A program made the translations under genes and the position numbers. Positions 42,630 through 51,784 of a stretch of 64,000 bases of DNA are shown one piece after another. This DNA comes from Gimibacter soli. GTDB taxonomy: Bacteria > Pseudomonadota > Alphaproteobacteria > Sphingomonadales > Kordiimonadaceae. The notes beneath the pieces are model-generated. The model was not told where the DNA came from. It searched no databases and worked only from the letters and a program-made list of their open reading frames with translations. The first letter of the stretch is position 1. Each line of letters starts with the position of its first letter. The stretch lies in assembly GCF_028463845.1 (NCBI RefSeq), contig NZ_CP116805.1, positions 2,356,001 through 2,420,000 on the forward strand, read 5' to 3'.

Positions 42630-42657
42630 ACTATAGCCACCCTGCCCCCGATTGCAA
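42630..42657 (-). promoter_or_regulatory. Candidate sigma70 promoter of the yajC-secDF operon
   Basis: On the minus strand: TTGCAA (42657-42652), 16-bp spacer, TATAGT (42635-42630), about 73 bp upstream of the yajC start. Confidence 0.6.
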
Positions 42658-42752
42658 CAGACGTGGCGGCGTTTGCCCTTGGCGTCTCGCCTCTGGCGGC
42701 AAGCCATGCTAAGACCTGCCACGAGAGATAAGAACGCGCGTGAGAGATACAA

Positions 42753-43610
42753 GTGCAAGACAATGATATCAAGCTAATCAGCGTCCTTGAACGCATCGCC
42801 AACGCCCTTGAGGGCCGCCCGGCCGCAGCTGTCGCGCCGGCGCTTGATCCGGCGGTCAATGCCTATGTCTATGAGGCCGAGCGTCACGTGCTGCAGCCGG
42901 TGAAGCATGTCTCCGCCCCGCCGCTCGCGCTTGTGCTTGGCGTTGACCGCCCACGCGACGCGCTTCTCGAGAACACCCGCCGGTTTGCGCGCGGCGTAGC
43001 GGCCAACAATGCGCTTCTGTGGGGGGCGCGCGGCATGGGCAAAAGCACGCTCGTGAAAGCCGTGCATCAGGCCGTTCTCGCCGAAGCGCCGCTGTCGCTT
43101 GTTGAAATCCACCGCGAGGATATCGCCGCACTCCCCGCGCTTCTGGCAATCCTGAAGGGCGCTGACCAGCGCTTCATTATCTTCTGCGACGACCTGTCGT
43201 TCGATCAACCCGACAGGGATTTCAAGGCCTTAAAGTCCGTTCTTGAAGGCGGACTTGAAGGACGGCCGGATAACGTAATCTTTTACGCCACTTCCAATCG
43301 TCGCCATTTGCTGCCGCGCCGGATGATGGATCAGGAAGCCGCGACCGGCATCCACCCGACCGAAGCGATGGATGAAACGATCGCCCTTTCCGACCGGTTC
43401 GGCCTCTGGCTCGGCTTTTATCCCTGCGATCAGGATATCTATCTTGGCATCGTGCGCGGCTATCTGGCGCACTTCGGGCTGGATACCGGCGATGACTGGA
43501 TGGCGGCAGCGCTTGAATGGTCAAAAACCCGGGGTAATCGTTCGGGCCGCACGGCATGGCAGTTTGTCACCGCCTGGGCCGGCAAGGCGGGCAAATCCCT
43601 CGCCTTCTAG
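42753..43610 (+). CDS. DUF815 family AAA-type ATPase
   Basis: 285 aa from a GTG at 42753. Walker A is G-A-R-G-M-G-K-S-T (91-99); Walker B is F-I-I-F-C-D-D-L-S-F (141-150); an arginine-rich Y-A-T-S-N-R-R-H-L-L-P-R-R segment near 175 resembles sensor 1. This is the DUF815 (YcjX-unrelated, AAA-like) family common next to secDF/yajC in alphaproteobacteria. The biochemical role is unknown. It is divergent from yajC and convergent with the interrupted kinase, 4 bp apart. Confidence 0.88.
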   Translation: MQDNDIKLISVLERIANALEGRPAAAVAPALDPAVNAYVYEAERHVLQPVKHVSAPPLALVLGVDRPRDALLENTRRFARGVAANNALLWGARGMGKSTLVKAVHQAVLAEAPLSLVEIHREDIAALPALLAILKGADQRFIIFCDDLSFDQPDRDFKALKSVLEGGLEGRPDNVIFYATSNRRHLLPRRMMDQEAATGIHPTEAMDETIALSDRFGLWLGFYPCDQDIYLGIVRGYLAHFGLDTGDDWMAAALEWSKTRGNRSGRTAWQFVTAWAGKAGKSLAF

Positions 43611-43614
43611 GGGG

Positions 43615-44733
43615 TCAGAGGAACAATTCCTGAAATTGGCGGTCGGTGTTCTCACGCGCCGGGATCGCGACCGTCACCGTCGTGCCCTTACCGGGTTCGG
43701 AGGCCATGGCGAAATCGCCGTCCAGCAAGCGCACGAAACGATCCACGATCGTGAGCCCGAGCCCAGCCCCGTCATGCTGGCGGGCATAGGCACTATCGAC
43801 CCGCACGAACGGCTCCAACACTCAGGAAAGCTGGTCTTCCGTCATCCCGATGCCGGTATCGATCACCTTGTAGGTCAGCCGGCCGTCCGCGAACCCGACT
43901 TCAAGGCGCACCTCGCCACCTTCCGGCGTATATTTGGCGGCATTCGACAGAAGGTTGATCAGGATCTGGCGGATCAGCCGGCTGTCGCTTTCAACGCAGA
44001 CATCGGCGACACTTGAGGTCAGGTTGATGGCCTTTTCCCCGCACATGCCTGCCACGTACGCAAGGCAGTCGCGGGCGTGCAACGCCACATCGAAGGCTTC
44101 TTCCTTCACGTCGATCTTGCCGGCCTCAAGCTTTGCTATATCGAGGATTTCGTTGATCAGGGTCAGCAGATGCGAACTGCTGGTATGGATAACCTTCAGA
44201 TATTCCTCCCGCTTCGCCTCCTCAACCGGCCCGGCGCGACCGAGCAGCATTTCGGTGAAGCCCATGACAGCGTTGAGCGGTGTCCTGAGCTCGTGGCTCA
44301 TCGTCGCCAGAAATTCGGACTTGGCCTGGTTCGCCTCCTCGGCCTTCACAGCAAGGCGCTGGGTTTCACCAAAAAGGGCGCGGAGCTCCTCTTCCGCCTG
44401 CTCGCGACGTTCCACCTCGTGCGAGACCCGGCGAATGGCGGGCAGCCAGCGTGCGAGCCCGAGGCCGATCAGCAGCACCCCCGGCGCATAGATGATCGGC
44501 AGGATACTCGGCCCCAGCCGGTCACGGTCAAACACGATCTGGAAGTAAGGCGTCATCGCCGGCACTTCCTCGAGATAGTCGAAGATGCCGGCACCAAAGA
44601 TGATGCAACTGCCGAACAGGATATAGCTGAAACCGCGGTCCACGCTGCCGAGCCGCCGTGCGCTCAGGATCAGCGTCACACACACGATGCCGATGCAGAC
44701 GAGCATCAACAATGTCGCATTGATGAATTCCAT
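43615..44733 (-). pseudogene. Sensor histidine kinase interrupted by an in-frame TGA
   Basis: Reading from the ATG at 44733, three membrane segments (about 5-24, 36-52, 78-98), a coiled linker, HisKA with H147 in S-H-E-L-R-T-P-L-N, N-box L-L-S-N-A-A-K-Y and G1 box D-T-G-I-G-M are intact. Codon 304 is TGA (43824-43822), exactly where relatives have Arg in a D-Q-L-S-R-V-L-E-P-F type sequence; CGA to TGA would be one transition. The same frame continues with V-L-E-P-F-V-R-V, the G2 box G-A-G-L-G-L and a normal end at 43615. The truncated 303-aa product would lack part of the ATP lid and G2 box. Either a recent nonsense mutation, a sequencing error, or readthrough. Total length without the stop would be 372 codons, equal to the intact kinase at 28500. 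Confidence 0.85.
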
Positions 44734-44800
44734 ATCCGCCGCATTTCCTTCCTCGGATACGGCTGTTTGTAATAGAGGAAGATTGACAAGCGGTTACCAG

Positions 44801-45919
44801 CTAGCGGGCCGCGATAGCGCTTGCTTCGGCTTCTGCGCGCTGCCGCTCAAGGAACCGGAGCGGATCGAGCGCCTGCCGGCCCTGCCGGATTTCAAAATGC
44901 AACTGCGGCTCCCGCACGCCGCCGGTGTTGCCAACGCGGGCGACCACCTGCCCGCGCGTCACCTTCTGCCCCTGTCGCACCAGAAGCCGCTCGTTATGTG
45001 CATAAGCTGTGATCCAGCCGCCCGAATGTTTGACAAGGAGAAGGTTGCCATACCCCGCCAGCGCGTTCGAGGCATAGACCACAACGCCGTCTTCGGCCGC
45101 CTTCACGGGCGTACCGACGGGGGCGACGATATTGATGCCGTCATTATGCTGGCCGCTGCCTGTCGGGCCGTAGCGCGCCACGATGGTGCCGGTGAGCGGC
45201 CATGTGAAGGTGGAACTGCGGCGGGGCGGCGGGGCGGCGGTCACCCGGCCCACAACCTCGGTTTCGCGGCGGCGCTCTGCATATGTGCCGCCACCATCCT
45301 CGGAAGGCACGGTCGATGGCGTCGCCGGTGTCACCACTTCTGCCTCTGCCCCGCCAGGCAGGCTCAACCGTTGGCCGATGGTCAGGTTATAGGGCGGGCG
45401 CACATCATTCAGCGCCATCAGGTCGGCAAGGTTGACGCCGTATGCGCGGGAAATGCTGTAGCCGGTGTCGCCCTTGGCCACCACATGCACCTGCACGCTC
45501 GGCACCCTTATCTCCTGCCCCACCGCCAGCCGGTAGGGCGGCGACAGGCGGTTGGCGCTGATCAGATCGCGCACCGGCACGCCGGTACGGCGCGAGATCG
45601 CATAAAGCGTATCGCCGGGGCCGACCCTTTCGATCCCGCTCGATGGCAGCGGGGTCGGCGTCACAGGTATCGGGCTGGTGCCCGCTTCCGACGGTTCATA
45701 GGGTGCGGCATAGCGTGACGGCACCTGTGCCGGCTTGAACTTCGGGTAAGGCACTGGGACAGGAGAGTTGCGAATGTCATACACGGGCTTGATATCCTCA
45801 GGCCGCGTATAGCCGCCACCACTGCCAAAGCAGGCGGCAAGGGGCAAGGCAAGCGCAAGCCCCACAAGCCCGCGCCACGCCTGAATTTTTCCAATTGAAG
45901 CGCCAAGCCGCACGATCAT
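44801..45919 (-). CDS. nlpD: NlpD-like lipoprotein: two LysM domains plus degenerate LytM (M23) domain
   Basis: 372 aa. Lipobox L-P-L-A-A-C with Cys30; a Pro-rich linker; LysM 1 about 97-140 (GPGDTLYAISRRTGVPV); LysM 2 about 145-190 (AKGDTGYSISRAYGVNL); a second linker; M23/LytM domain about 250-360. The catalytic zinc ligands of active M23 enzymes are not conserved: the H-x-G-x-D site reads H-N-D-G-I-N and the H-x-H site reads Q-L-H-F-E. This matches NlpD-type activators of cell-wall amidases at the division site rather than an active endopeptidase. It follows surE on the same strand. Confidence 0.92.
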   Translation of the reverse strand: MIVRLGASIGKIQAWRGLVGLALALPLAACFGSGGGYTRPEDIKPVYDIRNSPVPVPYPKFKPAQVPSRYAAPYEPSEAGTSPIPVTPTPLPSSGIERVGPGDTLYAISRRTGVPVRDLISANRLSPPYRLAVGQEIRVPSVQVHVVAKGDTGYSISRAYGVNLADLMALNDVRPPYNLTIGQRLSLPGGAEAEVVTPATPSTVPSEDGGGTYAERRRETEVVGRVTAAPPPRRSSTFTWPLTGTIVARYGPTGSGQHNDGINIVAPVGTPVKAAEDGVVVYASNALAGYGNLLLVKHSGGWITAYAHNERLLVRQGQKVTRGQVVARVGNTGGVREPQLHFEIRQGRQALDPLRFLERQRAEAEASAIAAR

Positions 45920-45967
45920 GATCCGAAAATACCGGCTCCCTCCCCCCGCTTCAAGCGGTACGGAGGA

Positions 45968-46750
45968 TTACTTGCAGAAGTCGCAGGTAATCGCCTCGCA
46001 AAGGGCCGCGCGCGTGGCATGGTGGGTAAGGTCTAGATGCAGGGGCGTGACCGAAATGCAGCCGTCCTGCACCGTGTTCAGGTCCGATTCCTGCCCCGGG
46101 ATGCCGATCTCGCGGCCCAGCCCAAACCAGTAATAGCGGAAACCGCGTGGGTCGATCCGCTCTTCCACGTTCGACGAGCCCATCTCGCGGCGGCCTTGCG
46201 CGGTGATCTTGATGCCCTTCACTTCGGCAGCCGGCATTGCCGGAAAATTGACATTCATCAGCACACCCGCAGGCCAACCGGCATCGAGAAGTTTCGCAAG
46301 AACCACTGGCGCGTGCGTTTCTGCCGTTTCCCAAGGGGCTGAACGGTCAAGATCGACACACTGGCTGAAGGCAACCGACGGGATACCGGCAAGCGTGCCT
46401 TCCATGGCCACCGAAACAGTCCCCGAATAGGTGACGTCCTCCGCCAGATTGCCGCCCCGGTTGACGCCAGAAAGGATCAGTGTCGGCTTGTTATCGGCCA
46501 TCAGCTTGTTGACCGCCATCATCACGCAGTCGGTCGGTGTGCCGTCAACGGCATAGCGCTTGTCGGCAAGCTTACGTACCCGCAGCGGCTTGGTGATGGT
46601 CAGCGAGTGACCCGCGCCCGATTGCTCTGCTTCCGGGGCGATCACCCACACATCATCCGAAAATTTACGGGCAACCCGCTCAAGCACCGCAAGGCCGGTC
46701 GCGTTGATGCCATCGTCGTTGGAGACAAGGATGCGTTCTACCCGGCTCAT
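45968..46750 (-). CDS. surE: 5'/3'-nucleotidase SurE
   Basis: 260 aa. N-terminal [10 protein letters not shown] with the metal-binding Asp pair at D12-D13, [12 protein letters not shown] near 38-49, and S-G-V-N-R-G-G-N near 93. SurE dephosphorylates nucleoside monophosphates and is linked to stationary-phase survival. Its start overlaps the serS stop by 4 bp. It sits between serS and nlpD, as in many proteobacteria. Confidence 0.96.
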   Translation of the reverse strand: MSRVERILVSNDDGINATGLAVLERVARKFSDDVWVIAPEAEQSGAGHSLTITKPLRVRKLADKRYAVDGTPTDCVMMAVNKLMADNKPTLILSGVNRGGNLAEDVTYSGTVSVAMEGTLAGIPSVAFSQCVDLDRSAPWETAETHAPVVLAKLLDAGWPAGVLMNVNFPAMPAAEVKGIKITAQGRREMGSSNVEERIDPRGFRYYWFGLGREIGIPGQESDLNTVQDGCISVTPLHLDLTHHATRAALCEAITCDFCK

Positions 46751-48021
46751 GCTGTGATGACCTCAACACCACCCATATAGGGGCGCAGAACTGCAGGCAC
46801 CGTGATCGAGCCATCTTCGTTCTGATAGTTTTCCATAACGGCGATGAGCGTGCGGCCAACGGCAAGGCCAGAACCATTGAGCGTGTGCACGAAACGGGTC
46901 TGCTTTTCGCCTTTCGGGCGGCAACGCATCTTCATGCGGCGCGCCTGAAACTCGCCGCAGGTGGAACAAGACGAAATCTCGCGGTACTGGTTCTGCCCCG
47001 GCAGCCAGACCTCGAGGTCATAAGTGCGCTCAGCCGCAAAGCCGATATCGCCCGAACACAGCTTCATGGTGCGGAACGGCAGTTCAAGACGTTTCAGGAT
47101 TTCCTCGGCGCAGCGGGTCATGCGCTCATGTTCCTCGTCCGCCTGTTCCGGCGTCGTCACCGATACCATCTCGACCTTTTCGAACTGGTGCTGGCGGATC
47201 ATGCCGCGTGTGTCGCGCCCGGCAGAACCGGCTTCCGCACGGAAACACTGGGTCAGCGTCGTGAAGCGCAGCGGCAGGTCTTCTTCAGCGAGGATTTCAT
47301 CTGCATGGATATTCGTCAGCGTCACTTCAGACGTCGGGATCAGATAATGATCGCCAGCCTTGAAAAGATCGTCCTCGAACTTCGGCAGCTGGCCGGTGCC
47401 CATCAGGGCGGTGTCTTTCACCAGCGCCGGCGTCAGCATTTCGGTATAGCCATGCTCGTTCACATGCAGGTCCAGCATGAACTGGCCGAGCGCGCGTTCT
47501 AGCCGGGCAAGTTTTCCCTTGAGGACGACGAAGCGCGAGCCCGAAAGCTTGGCCGCACGTTCGAAATCCATCAGGCCCAGCGCTTCGCCGAGGTCGAAAT
47601 GCTCTTTCGGCTGGAAGCTGAACTCGCGCGGCGTACCGTGGCGGCGGACTTCAACATTGCCGCTTTCATCCGGGCCTTCGGGCACGTCATCACGCACCAT
47701 GTTCGGCAATGCCATCAGGATGCTGTCGAGGCCGCCCGCAAGATCACGTTCCATTTCCTCAAGTTCCGACAGGCGACCCTTGAGGCCGGCGACTTCGTCC
47801 ATCAGCGCCTGCGCCTTTGCTTCGTCCTTGTCGGCCTTGGCACGGCCGATCAGCTTCGAAGCCTCATTGCGGCGAGCCTGCGCTTCCTGCGCTTCCGTCA
47901 TCACGGCGCGGCGGGCGCTATCGATCGACAGGATTTCCTCGGAGCGTGCCTCGGCGCCGCGTTTGGCAAGCGCACGGTCAAAGGCTTCGGGATTGTCGCG
48001 GATGAGCTTCAGGTCGAACAT
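46747..48021 (-). CDS. serS: Seryl-tRNA synthetase
   Basis: 424 aa, standard length. N-terminal coiled-coil arm (about 25-105), then class II catalytic motifs: [10 protein letters not shown] near 225, [14 protein letters not shown] near 262, F-E-K-V-E-M near 278 and a C-terminal G-S-G-L-A-V-G-R-T near 380. It charges tRNA-Ser. Upstream 34 bp is tatC; its stop overlaps the surE start. Confidence 0.98.
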   Translation of the reverse strand: MFDLKLIRDNPEAFDRALAKRGAEARSEEILSIDSARRAVMTEAQEAQARRNEASKLIGRAKADKDEAKAQALMDEVAGLKGRLSELEEMERDLAGGLDSILMALPNMVRDDVPEGPDESGNVEVRRHGTPREFSFQPKEHFDLGEALGLMDFERAAKLSGSRFVVLKGKLARLERALGQFMLDLHVNEHGYTEMLTPALVKDTALMGTGQLPKFEDDLFKAGDHYLIPTSEVTLTNIHADEILAEEDLPLRFTTLTQCFRAEAGSAGRDTRGMIRQHQFEKVEMVSVTTPEQADEEHERMTRCAEEILKRLELPFRTMKLCSGDIGFAAERTYDLEVWLPGQNQYREISSCSTCGEFQARRMKMRCRPKGEKQTRFVHTLNGSGLAVGRTLIAVMENYQNEDGSITVPAVLRPYMGGVEVITA

Positions 48022-48055
48022 GGGATATCTTTCATTCCGGATCAGTCGGGGCCAA

Positions 48056-48886
48056 TTATTCTGGCGTGGTCGCGCGCTTCTTCTCGGATGCGCGGATCAT
48101 CAGGATGGATAGCTCATACAAAAGCAGCATCGGGATGCCAAGGGCGATCTGGCTGATCGGGTCCGGCGGCGTCAGGATTGCCGCCATGAAAAAGACGACC
48201 ACGATCGCATAGCGCCGCTTTTCGCGGAGCGTCTCTGCCGAGATTAGCCCCGCCCTGCCCATCAGGGTCAAGGCGACCGGCATCAGGAAGGCGAAGCCGA
48301 AGGCAAACACCATCTGCATGATCAGCGACAGATATTCACTGACCCGCGTTTCAGCGGCGATCTGCACGGCGCCGTTGCCGCCTGCTTCCTCGTAGCTCAG
48401 CAGGAATTGCCACGCCCACGGCACCACCATGAAATAGGCAAGACACGCCCCCATGGCGAAAAGGATGGGGGTCGCAAACAGGAAGGGCGCGAAGGCGCTG
48501 CGCTCGTTCTTGTAAAGGCCCGGCGCCACAAACTTCCATATCTGGATCGCCAGGATCGGGAAAGTGACTATGAAGGCGGCATAAAGCGCGACCTTGATAT
48601 CGACCACGAACTTTTCCATGAGGCCGGTATAGATCATCCGCACCCCTTCCTTGCCGACCTGCGCGTCGACATAGGGTTTGGCGAGGATCTGGAAGATATC
48701 GGCCGAAAAATAGAGGGCGACAAGAAAAGCCAGCAAGAGTCCGATAACCACCTTGATCAGCCGCGAGCGCAGCTCTTTCAGATGCTCCAGAAGCGGGGCT
48801 TTGGATGCCGAAACCTCGTCCTCCTCATCCTCGATCAGGTCGGGCGGTGCGATATGGGCGGCGTAATCGTCGGGGCGCATGATCAT
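48056..48886 (-). CDS. tatC: Sec-independent protein translocase TatC
   Basis: 276 aa, six predicted membrane helices. N-terminal [12 protein letters not shown] motif near 31-42, F-V-A-P-G-L-Y near 123 and the [11 protein letters not shown] segment near 235 are TatC hallmarks. It recognises twin-arginine signal peptides. The ATG at 48886 overlaps the tatB stop by 4 bp; an ATG two codons on is possible. Confidence 0.97.
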   Translation of the reverse strand: MIMRPDDYAAHIAPPDLIEDEEDEVSASKAPLLEHLKELRSRLIKVVIGLLLAFLVALYFSADIFQILAKPYVDAQVGKEGVRMIYTGLMEKFVVDIKVALYAAFIVTFPILAIQIWKFVAPGLYKNERSAFAPFLFATPILFAMGACLAYFMVVPWAWQFLLSYEEAGGNGAVQIAAETRVSEYLSLIMQMVFAFGFAFLMPVALTLMGRAGLISAETLREKRRYAIVVVFFMAAILTPPDPISQIALGIPMLLLYELSILMIRASEKKRATTPE

Positions 48887-49248
48887 ACCGGCTTGTCCCC
48901 GGTTTTCGGCGCTTCGGCAGTCACGGCAGCGGGCATTTCAGCAGGCGTTTCAGCGGGCTCGCCTGTGGCCTCGCGGGCGCGGTTCGCCATGATATGGTCG
49001 GTCACTTCCTCTGGGCTCATGCCCGGCTTCAGGCCTTCGCGCTTGCGCTCGTCCCGGAAGGGATCGGTCTCGCGCTCCACTTCATCGGCCAGATGCTCGA
49101 TCCCCCGGCGGATTTCATAGCTCAGGTCCCGTGCCTTCCGGACCATGCCACCAACGGTGCGCAGCAGGCGTGGCAAATCCTTCGGCCCGACCACGATAAG
49201 CGCGACCACCGCCAGCACCAGAAGTTCCATGGCGCCAATATCGAACAT
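48883..49248 (-). CDS. tatB: Sec-independent protein translocase TatB
   Basis: 121 aa. N-terminal membrane helix M-F-D-I-G-A-M-E-L-L-V-L-A-V-V-A-L-I-V-V-G-P, then the hinge and amphipathic helix P-K-D-L-P-R-L-L-R-T, and a Glu/Pro/Ala-rich C-terminal tail. Works with TatC as substrate receptor. Overlaps tatC by 4 bp. Confidence 0.96.
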   Translation of the reverse strand: MFDIGAMELLVLAVVALIVVGPKDLPRLLRTVGGMVRKARDLSYEIRRGIEHLADEVERETDPFRDERKREGLKPGMSPEEVTDHIMANRAREATGEPAETPAEMPAAVTAEAPKTGDKPV

Positions 49249-49282
49249 GAAAGGCCCCTGCCCCTAGAGAATGCAGTCAGGC

Positions 49283-49510
49283 TCAGGCGTCGGCCTTGTC
49301 ACCGGTTTTTTCCGGCTTCGGCGCGACTTCGGTATCGCTCTTGTCTTCAACCGATTTCAGGTCCGGCGTATCGGTGCCGTCCTTCAGGCCCTTGCGGAAG
49401 CTGGTGATGCCTTTGGCAACATCACCCATCAGCTCGGAAATCTTGCCGCGACCGAACAACAGCACAATCAGCAGCACTACGAGTGCAATTTGCATCCAAC
49501 CCGGAAACAT
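49283..49510 (-). CDS. tatA: Sec-independent protein translocase TatA
   Basis: 75 aa. Short membrane helix (about 5-20, [19 protein letters not shown]), F-G-R-G-K-I hinge and amphipathic helix, with a charged tail. Forms the translocation pore. First of the tatABC group, 34 bp before tatB. Confidence 0.96.
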   Translation of the reverse strand: MFPGWMQIALVVLLIVLLFGRGKISELMGDVAKGITSFRKGLKDGTDTPDLKSVEDKSDTEVAPKPEKTGDKADA

Positions 49511-49582
49511 CGTCTTTTCTCCTTCTGTCCCTTATCACTCAAGGTAAGGGGCAATCCTCTGTTCTTCAATCGTCCTGTCCGC

Positions 49583-50314
49583 TCAGGTGAGCGGTTCGGA
49601 CTCGTAATCCATCTCTTCCTCGAAGCCGGCAGCACGGCGCAGCTCTGCGCCCGCCCTGCGCTCGGAGGCTGCAATCGCGTCTTCAAGGTCGATCTGACGG
49701 TCGTCGTCGCGGTCTTTCGCGTCCGCACTGTCCGCCATCTTGTGGAAGGCGTGATCCACAGTATCAAGGAGGCCCGCAGCCTTCAGGTCGGCAATGCCCG
49801 GCAGGTCCTTCAGGCTGTCGATCCCGAAATGCACAAGGAAATCCTCGCTGGTGCCGAAGGTCACCGGGCGGCCGGGTGTCCGGCGACGGCCGGCCACGTG
49901 TACCCAGCCCGCTTCCATCAGCACATCCAGCGTGCCTTTGGAGATACCGACGCCGCGGATATCCTCGATCTCTGCCCGCGTCACCGGCTGGTGATAGGCG
50001 ATGATGGCCAGCGTCTCGACCGCCGCGCGGGAAAGCTTGCGGGGTTCCTCGACCTCACGGCGCAGAAGGAAGGCAAGGTCCTCGGCGGTACGGAACATGA
50101 ATTTGCCCGCCACCTTCACAAGGTTGACGCCGGCATTCCTGTAATCGCGGATCAGCTCGGCCACATGGGTTTCAACCGAGGCGCCTTCGGGCAGCCGTTC
50201 GGCGATTTCATCCAGCGACAGCGGCCGGTCGCTCGCGAACAGGATCGCCTCGACCATGCGCCGGTGCTCGCTCATGCGGCCTTCGTCCAGTTCGTCTTCC
50301 ATTCCCGTCCTCAA
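49583..50314 (-). CDS. scpB: Segregation and condensation protein ScpB
   Basis: 243 aa. Winged-helix pair typical of ScpB: V-E-A-I-L-F-A-S-D-R-P-L near 21, L-S-R-A-A-V-E-T-L-A-I-I-A-Y-H-Q-P near 94, and G-R-R-R-T-P-G-R-P-V near 142. It binds ScpA in the SMC-ScpAB condensin. An acidic tail extends the usual length. Start overlaps the scpA stop by 4 bp; an internal ATG at 50302 is an alternative. Confidence 0.95.
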   Translation of the reverse strand: MRTGMEDELDEGRMSEHRRMVEAILFASDRPLSLDEIAERLPEGASVETHVAELIRDYRNAGVNLVKVAGKFMFRTAEDLAFLLRREVEEPRKLSRAAVETLAIIAYHQPVTRAEIEDIRGVGISKGTLDVLMEAGWVHVAGRRRTPGRPVTFGTSEDFLVHFGIDSLKDLPGIADLKAAGLLDTVDHAFHKMADSADAKDRDDDRQIDLEDAIAASERRAGAELRRAAGFEEEMDYESEPLT

Positions 50315-51132
50315 TTCCCCCCGGCGCTGCGGTCACGCTCGCGCTGGCGCACATACAGGGGGCCGAATGTCTCCATCTGGCGGATTTCCGCCACCCCCTG
50401 CCGGGCGAGCTCCAGGCTTGCCACAAACATAGAAGCCAGTGCCGACCGTGCATAGCGGCTGTCCTTCAACCCGTCAGGCAGGAAGGTTGCCAGCTGCGAC
50501 CAGCTATATACATCGCCAATCAAGCCTGACAAGCGTTCCAGTGCATCTTCAAGCGCCATCACGGGGCGGCGCTCGATCCGCAGTTCCGTCACCATGCCGC
50601 GTTCGCGCACGCCGCCGTAGGCGCGCAGAAGCTCGTAATAGGTCAGGTCATACTGGCCAAGCTTCAGGAGCTTCAGGCCTTCGGGTGCGCCGCGCAGGAA
50701 TATATCGCGCCCTGCCCGGTTGCGGGACATCAGCTGGGCGCCCGCTTCGCGCATGGCTTCCAGCCGCTGCAGGCGCAGTTGCAGGCGCAGCGCCAGTTCC
50801 TCGGCCGAGGGCTCGTCCTCGTTCTCTTCCTTCGGTAGCAGGAGGCGGGACTTGAGGTAAGCAAGCCACGCCGCCATCACCAGATAGTCGGCGGCAAGTT
50901 CCAGCTTCAGCCGTTTGGCCGCCTGCACGAATTCCAGATATTGCTCGACAAGGGCGAGGATCGAGATCTGCGTCAGGTCCACCTTCTGGGTGCGGGCGAG
51001 CGTCAGGAGGACGTCGAGCGGGCCTTCGAAACCTTCGATCTGCAGCACAAGCGCATCGGTATCGGCATCGCCTTCCGGCATCGCCCAAACGGGTGCTTCA
51101 TCCGCTTCGAAGGTTTCGCCGGTGTCACTCAT
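50311..51132 (-). CDS. scpA: Segregation and condensation protein ScpA
   Basis: 273 aa. Kleisin N-terminus F-E-G-P-L-D-V-L-L-T-L-A near 34-45, then D-Y-L-V-M-A-A-W-L-A-Y-L-K-S-R-L-L-L-P near 82-100, standard for ScpA. It bridges SMC heads with ScpB for chromosome compaction. Overlaps both the M50 protease gene upstream and scpB downstream by 4 bp. Confidence 0.96.
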   Translation of the reverse strand: MSDTGETFEADEAPVWAMPEGDADTDALVLQIEGFEGPLDVLLTLARTQKVDLTQISILALVEQYLEFVQAAKRLKLELAADYLVMAAWLAYLKSRLLLPKEENEDEPSAEELALRLQLRLQRLEAMREAGAQLMSRNRAGRDIFLRGAPEGLKLLKLGQYDLTYYELLRAYGGVRERGMVTELRIERRPVMALEDALERLSGLIGDVYSWSQLATFLPDGLKDSRYARSALASMFVASLELARQGVAEIRQMETFGPLYVRQRERDRSAGGN

Positions 51133-51779
51133 ACCGGGACGCCGACGAGATAGGCGATCAGGCCGAACATCATGCTCGACGGCACCATGATCACGGAAGG
51201 CGCCAGAATGATGACCCCCATCAGGATCATGAAACCGAAGGGCGCGATGCTGCGATATTTCTGGGCTGCTTCATACGGCAGGAACTGCTCCACGATCCCG
51301 GCGCCATCAAGGGGCGGAATGGGCAACAGGTTGAAGACCATGAAAAGGCAGTTGATATAGATGCCGAACACCATGGTGTTGACGATCCAGCTTTCGGGCC
51401 CGGCGCCAAACATCAGGGCGAAGCGCACCATATAGGCGCAGAACAAGGCAACAACGACATTGCCCAGCGGCCCGGCGATTGCCACCAGCACCAGATCCCG
51501 CCGCAGCTTCTGGAAGGGGCGCGGGTCGATCATCACAGGCTTGGCGTAGCCGATCAGGAACGGCAGGTTCGCGAGCACCGCGACAATCGGGATAACAACG
51601 GTGCCAAAGGGGTCGATATGATTGAGCGGATTGAGCGACAGGCGCCCTTCGGCCACCTGTGACTTGTCGCCCAGATAATAGGCTGCAAAGGCGTGCCCGG
51701 CTTCGTGCAGGGTGACGGCCAACAGGAACGGCAAGGCCATCAGGCTCAGATAATGGATACTCGAAGCGAGATCGGGCAA
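51129..51779 (-). CDS. Site-2-type M50 membrane metalloprotease
   Basis: 216 aa, about six membrane helices. Zinc site H-E-A-G-H (H25, E26, H29) in the second helix and the third ligand segment N-L-L-P-I-P-P-L-D-G near 151-160. This is the short M50 (YwhC/Rip-like) subfamily without a PDZ domain, which cleaves membrane-embedded substrates. It is inserted between nagZ (5 bp) and scpA (4-bp overlap), so it is co-expressed with both. Substrate unknown. Confidence 0.92.
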   Translation of the reverse strand: MPDLASSIHYLSLMALPFLLAVTLHEAGHAFAAYYLGDKSQVAEGRLSLNPLNHIDPFGTVVIPIVAVLANLPFLIGYAKPVMIDPRPFQKLRRDLVLVAIAGPLGNVVVALFCAYMVRFALMFGAGPESWIVNTMVFGIYINCLFMVFNLLPIPPLDGAGIVEQFLPYEAAQKYRSIAPFGFMILMGVIILAPSVIMVPSSMMFGLIAYLVGVPV

Positions 51780-51784
51780 ACAAC

